From: Burkholderiales bacterium | GTDB taxonomy: Bacteria > Pseudomonadota > Gammaproteobacteria > Burkholderiales > Burkholderiaceae_C | DNA: 64,000 bases | Direction of reading: 5' to 3' | Assembly (NCBI GenBank): GCA_029268225.1 | Contig: JAJUGJ010000004.1 | Coordinates: 124,001 to 188,000, forward strand | Shown here: piece by piece, positions 62,964-64,000 of the stretch | Position numbering within the stretch: the stretch's first letter is position 1 | Layout: each line of letters begins with the position of its first letter | Position numbers and translations under genes: made by a program | The notes under the pieces: model-generated | Database searches by the model: none | The model's input: only the letters and a program-made list of their open reading frames with translations | What the model was told of the DNA's origin: nothing

Positions 62964-63878
62964 ATGAAAGCCCAGAACATCCTCGAAACGATTGGCCAGA
63001 CCCCGCATGTGCGCATGAACCGCCTGTTCAGCGGCCACGAAGTCTGGATCAAGGCCGAACGCGCCAACCCGGGCGGCTCCATCAAGGACCGCATCGCCCT
63101 GGCCATGGTCGAAGACGCCGAACGCAGCGGCGCCCTGCGACCCGGCGGCACCATCATCGAGCCCACCTCCGGCAACACCGGCATCGGCCTGGCCATGGTG
63201 GCTGCGGTCAAGGGCTACAAGCTGATCCTGGTCATGCCCGACAGCATGTCCATCGAACGCCGCCGCCTGATGCTGGCCTACGGCGCCAGCTTCGACCTGA
63301 CGCCACGCGAAAAGGGCATGAAGGGCGCCATCGCCCGCGCCCAGGAACTGCGTGACGCCACCCCCGGCAGCTGGATCCCGCAGCAGTTCGACAACCCCGC
63401 CAACACCGAGGTGCACGCCCGCACCACCGCCCAGGAGATCCTGGCCGACTTCCCCGAAGGCCTGGACGTCCTGATCACCGGCGTGGGCTCGGGTGGTCAC
63501 ATCACGGGCTGCGCCCGCGTGCTCAAGGCCGCCTGGCCCAATCTGAAGGTGTATGCGGTCGAACCCAAGGCTTCCCCGGTCATCTCGGGCGGCCAGCCCT
63601 CGCCCCATCCCATCCAGGGCATCGGCGCCGGCTTCATCCCCGGCAACCTGGACACCAGCCTGCTTGACGGCGTCATCCTGGTCGATGCCGAAGACGCCCG
63701 TGAGTACGGCCGTCGCGCCGCGCGCGAAGAAGGCATGCTGGTGGGCATCTCGTCGGGCGCAACCCTGACGGCCATCGCGCAGAAGCTGCCCGAGCTGCCC
63801 GCGGGCAGCCGCGTCCTGGGCTTCTGCTACGACACCGGCGAGCGCTACCTGTCGGTGGAAGGCTACCTGCCCGCCTGA
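62964..63878 (+). CDS. cysK: Cysteine synthase (O-acetylserine sulfhydrylase, CysK type)
   Basis: PLP enzyme making cysteine from O-acetylserine and sulfide. The 304-residue protein has the PLP Lys in [12 protein letters not shown], the substrate loop [16 protein letters not shown], the phosphate-binding [10 protein letters not shown] (His in place of the more usual Thr of GTGGT) and [11 protein letters not shown]. Length and motifs favour CysK over CysM, but a CysM-like role cannot be excluded. ATG at 62964 after AACGGAAGGCCC. It is divergent from dsbD, so sulfur assimilation and thiol chemistry sit side by side. Confidence 0.94.
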   Translation: MKAQNILETIGQTPHVRMNRLFSGHEVWIKAERANPGGSIKDRIALAMVEDAERSGALRPGGTIIEPTSGNTGIGLAMVAAVKGYKLILVMPDSMSIERRRLMLAYGASFDLTPREKGMKGAIARAQELRDATPGSWIPQQFDNPANTEVHARTTAQEILADFPEGLDVLITGVGSGGHITGCARVLKAAWPNLKVYAVEPKASPVISGGQPSPHPIQGIGAGFIPGNLDTSLLDGVILVDAEDAREYGRRAAREEGMLVGISSGATLTAIAQKLPELPAGSRVLGFCYDTGERYLSVEGYLPA

Positions 63879-63906
63879 GCCAGACCCACCGTCCGTCCCC
63901 TCAACG

Positions 63907-64000
63907 ATGCTGCATCCCCCCGCCTCCAACAGCCCGTCACCGTGGCCCATGCTGATCGCGCTGATCGCGAGCATCCCGGCCTTTTACGACTCGCTGATGC
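63907..64000 (+). CDS. Start of an unidentified membrane protein, cut by the window edge
   Basis: An ATG at 63907 opens a frame that is still open at the window end (31 codons). The visible part is a short Pro/Ser-rich lead (MLHPPASNSPSPW) and a hydrophobic stretch PMLIALIASIPAFYDSLM, consistent with a first membrane helix. Too short to identify. Confidence 0.5.
   Translation, partial: MLHPPASNSPSPWPMLIALIASIPAFYDSLM

Overview
The window is a GC-rich, densely coded bacterial chromosome segment, most likely from a betaproteobacterium of the order Burkholderiales (Comamonadaceae/Aquabacterium-Leptothrix-like). The grounds are the trimeric 'MFAKK...' porins, metX-metW, dusB-fis-purH, divergent fur/bamE, hpf-ptsN-hprK, slmA and FeoAB. 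No tRNA, rRNA operon, CRISPR array, insertion sequence or prophage was seen. The content is mainly core metabolism, with two accessory-looking patches.

Layout: 1-2004 lipid-type genes (CDP-alcohol phosphatidyltransferase and a hydrolase-methyltransferase fusion cut by the window edge); 2163-4391 pyrF and purB; 4628-7212 a glutathione transferase, then metX-metW behind a SAM-II-type riboswitch and an intrinsic terminator; 7232-10886 three porins in a row; 11098-14266 a class II amidotransferase-thioesterase-recQ operon; 14431-18797 ssb, mtnN, purT, a Crp-family regulator and a HigA-like protein; 18847-23083 amn and a bamE-dapB-exbB-exbD operon; 23204-25799 fur, hprK, ptsN, hpf; 26023-30125 a PglL-type ligase, moaC and an M48 protease.

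From 30150 to 39180 lies an iron/manganese block. It has three Fur-box-like sites, a short Fur-box-headed unit that ends in its own terminator and may be a small RNA, a yybP-ykoY-type (Mn2+) riboswitch before terC, feoA-feoB, and a TonB receptor followed by an alpha-hydroxy-acid oxidase, a PiuC-type dioxygenase and a lone periplasmic iron-binding protein. The exbB-exbD pair and fur elsewhere in the window probably energise and control this block.

39181-49475 holds an Old Yellow Enzyme homologue, a SWIB protein, a NUDIX/DUF815 pair, an argB-glycosyltransferase-HAD-slmA cluster, a CusF-like protein, a DedA-family protein and two OmpW paralogues. 49756-58424 is dusB-fis-purH ... ruvC, with about 5 kb of accessory genes between purH and ruvC (histidine kinase, a porin broken at a G7 tract, MarR regulator, hydrolase, formylglycine-enzyme-like protein). 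The window closes with an alpha-carbonic anhydrase, the RNase P RNA gene, a Bcr/CflA transporter, dsbD, a cysteine synthase and the start of an unidentified membrane protein.
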